From an uncultured Alphaproteobacteria bacterium (GTDB taxonomy: Bacteria; Pseudomonadota; Alphaproteobacteria; RF32; CAG-239): a stretch of DNA of 64,000 bases. Within the stretch, counting starts at the first letter, position 1. The number at the start of each line of letters is the position of its first letter. Where the stretch lies: assembly GCA_944392275.1 (NCBI GenBank), contig CALXWA010000002.1, positions 310,001 to 374,000 of the forward strand, read 5' to 3'. A program made the translations under genes and the position numbers. The notes below the pieces were generated by a model that was not told the DNA's origin, made no database searches, and worked only from the letters and a program-made list of their open reading frames with translations. Below are positions 62,975 to 64,000 of this stretch, piece by piece.

Positions 62975-64000
62975 TTAAACTTGTCCGTGACAATGTTTAT
63001 ATTTTTTACCGCTTCCGCAAGGGCATAAGTCATTACGGGCAACTTTCCCCCATGTGGCCGGATTGTTTGGATCAATAGCCCCTTTGTTGTATTGAAAAGG
63101 TGTTGCCTTTTCGGGTTCCGGTGCTGTCGAATTTGTCATCCCGCTCGGGGTCTCGTGGATTTCTTGCAAATTGGTATGTTTTGTTTGCTTGTTTTGCAAT
63201 TCATCGGCAGAGTTATTTTGAATAACGGTTCTCAAGAGAATAAAGGTCACTTTTTCTCCTAATTGATTGAGCATATCTGAGAAGAGATTAAAGGCCTCTT
63301 TCTTATATTCGTTCAACGGATCTTTTTGCCCGTAGGCTCTTAAGACAATCGTGTGCCGCATATAATCAAGGGTTGCGATATGATCTTTCCATAAAGCGTC
63401 AAGTTCTTGCAGGAGAACTGATTTTTCTACTAAGCGAAGAATAGTTTCCGGAACGTTGGCATTTTTTTGTTCGACATGTTTATCAATCGCTTCAATAATA
63501 TGATCTTTTAGCTTTTCGGTGTCCATTTCTTCTTCAGAGGCCCATTGGCTAATCGGGAGCAAAACACCGGTCATGCGAGCTAGTTCTTGGGTGAGCCCGT
63601 CTATATTCCAATCTTTAGGAGAGCTTCCGTATTGTAAGAAACGGTATACTGCGGCTTCCAGTTGCTCATGACGCATATCTATAATTGTTTCTGAAACATC
63701 GGATGCTTCCATCAACTCTTTTCTTTGTTCATAAATGACTTTGCGTTGGTCATTCATGACATTGTCATATTTGAGCAAATTTTTACGGATATCAAAGTTG
63801 CGTGCCTCGACCTTTTGTTGGGCTTTTTCAAGAGCTTTACTGATCCAGGGGTGAACCAAAGGTTCTCCTTCCGGAAGACCAAGTCTTTGCAACATTACCG
63901 ACATGCGATCCGAACCGAAAATACGCATTAGGTCATCTTGTAAGGACAGATAGAATTTTGAGGTTCCCGGATCTCCCTGACGGCCGGAACGTCCGCGTAA
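62975..64000 (-). CDS. secA: Preprotein translocase ATPase SecA, C-terminal part
   Basis: The gene runs off the window; 341 C-terminal residues are present. At the edge the frame reads 'LRGRSGRQGDPGTSKFYLSL' then 'QDDLMRIFGSDRM', the end of nucleotide-binding fold 2, followed by the helical wing and scaffold ('KALEKAQQKVEARNFDIRKN', 'ALWKDHIATLDYMRHTIVLR') and the linker. The tail 'NDLCPCGSGKKYKHCHGQV' is the zinc-binding SecB/ribosome-interaction motif with three Cys and one His. An internal Met at 63928 is not the start. Confidence 0.97.
   Translation of the reverse strand, partial: LRGRSGRQGDPGTSKFYLSLQDDLMRIFGSDRMSVMLQRLGLPEGEPLVHPWISKALEKAQQKVEARNFDIRKNLLKYDNVMNDQRKVIYEQRKELMEASDVSETIIDMRHEQLEAAVYRFLQYGSSPKDWNIDGLTQELARMTGVLLPISQWASEEEMDTEKLKDHIIEAIDKHVEQKNANVPETILRLVEKSVLLQELDALWKDHIATLDYMRHTIVLRAYGQKDPLNEYKKEAFNLFSDMLNQLGEKVTFILLRTVIQNNSADELQNKQTKHTNLQEIHETPSGMTNSTAPEPEKATPFQYNKGAIDPNNPATWGKVARNDLCPCGSGKKYKHCHGQV

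Overview
The window is a gene-dense, low-GC bacterial chromosome segment. Several families point to an alphaproteobacterium: a GapR (DUF2312) nucleoid protein, a DUF2336 protein, a three-subunit PntAa/PntAb/PntB transhydrogenase, a 41-residue L36, and the orders rbfA-truB-rpsO-pnp and rplY-pth-ychF. Low GC, a candidate secreted cysteine protease and full nucleoside salvage suggest a host-associated (perhaps gut) Rhodospirillales-like lineage. That placement is inference, because no rRNA is present.

Layout. 1-5.1 kb: translation/RNA operon (rbfA end, truB, rpsO, pnp) interrupted by an orphan gene. 5.1-10.3 kb: rplY, pth, ychF and trmL alternating with small orphan genes that have their own promoters and terminators. 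10.3-20.5 kb, mostly minus strand: a 782-residue protein with a CE-clan-like cysteine protease signature, a GloB-like hydrolase, an HD-GYP protein, a DUF2336 protein, a Bax-like glucosaminidase, an Nfu Fe-S scaffold, a DUF2333 protein and murJ. 20.6-31.1 kb: typA, adenosine kinase, ferredoxin, htpG, prepilin peptidase, a single-repeat voltage-gated cation channel, groES-groEL and a TM2 protein.

31.1-33.4 kb is the least ordinary part. It holds tRNA-Gly, an ASCH-domain gene, about 230 bp of unassigned multi-hairpin sequence ending in a terminator in front of an acetyltransferase, and tRNA-Ser(CGA) followed by three almost identical 213-bp tandem units. Each unit ends in a copy of the tRNA-Ser 3' end (15 bp including CCA) plus a terminator. 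This recalls the rtT/tpr repeats behind E. coli tyrT, but the sequence is unrelated.

33.4-46.5 kb: metallophosphoesterase, two GNAT acetyltransferases, kdsB, pnt operon, a split chromate transporter, gapR, pyk, rpmJ, ettA, cold-shock gene and a protein with an internal duplication. 46.6-57.7 kb: lepA, deoB-pgeF, a DjlA-like co-chaperone, amidase, ruvX, tolB, and the convergent deoA-deoC-punA-cdd operon. DeoB, DeoA, DeoC, PunA, Cdd and the PgeF-family protein together would convert nucleosides to bases and pentose phosphate. 57.7-64 kb: a giant AsmA-family protein with a coiled-coil tail, a divergent galU and the 3' part of secA.

Many start codons were moved inward from the longest reading frame to the ATG that follows a Shine-Dalgarno sequence or matches the family N-terminus. 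All family assignments are from reading the sequence; no database search was run.
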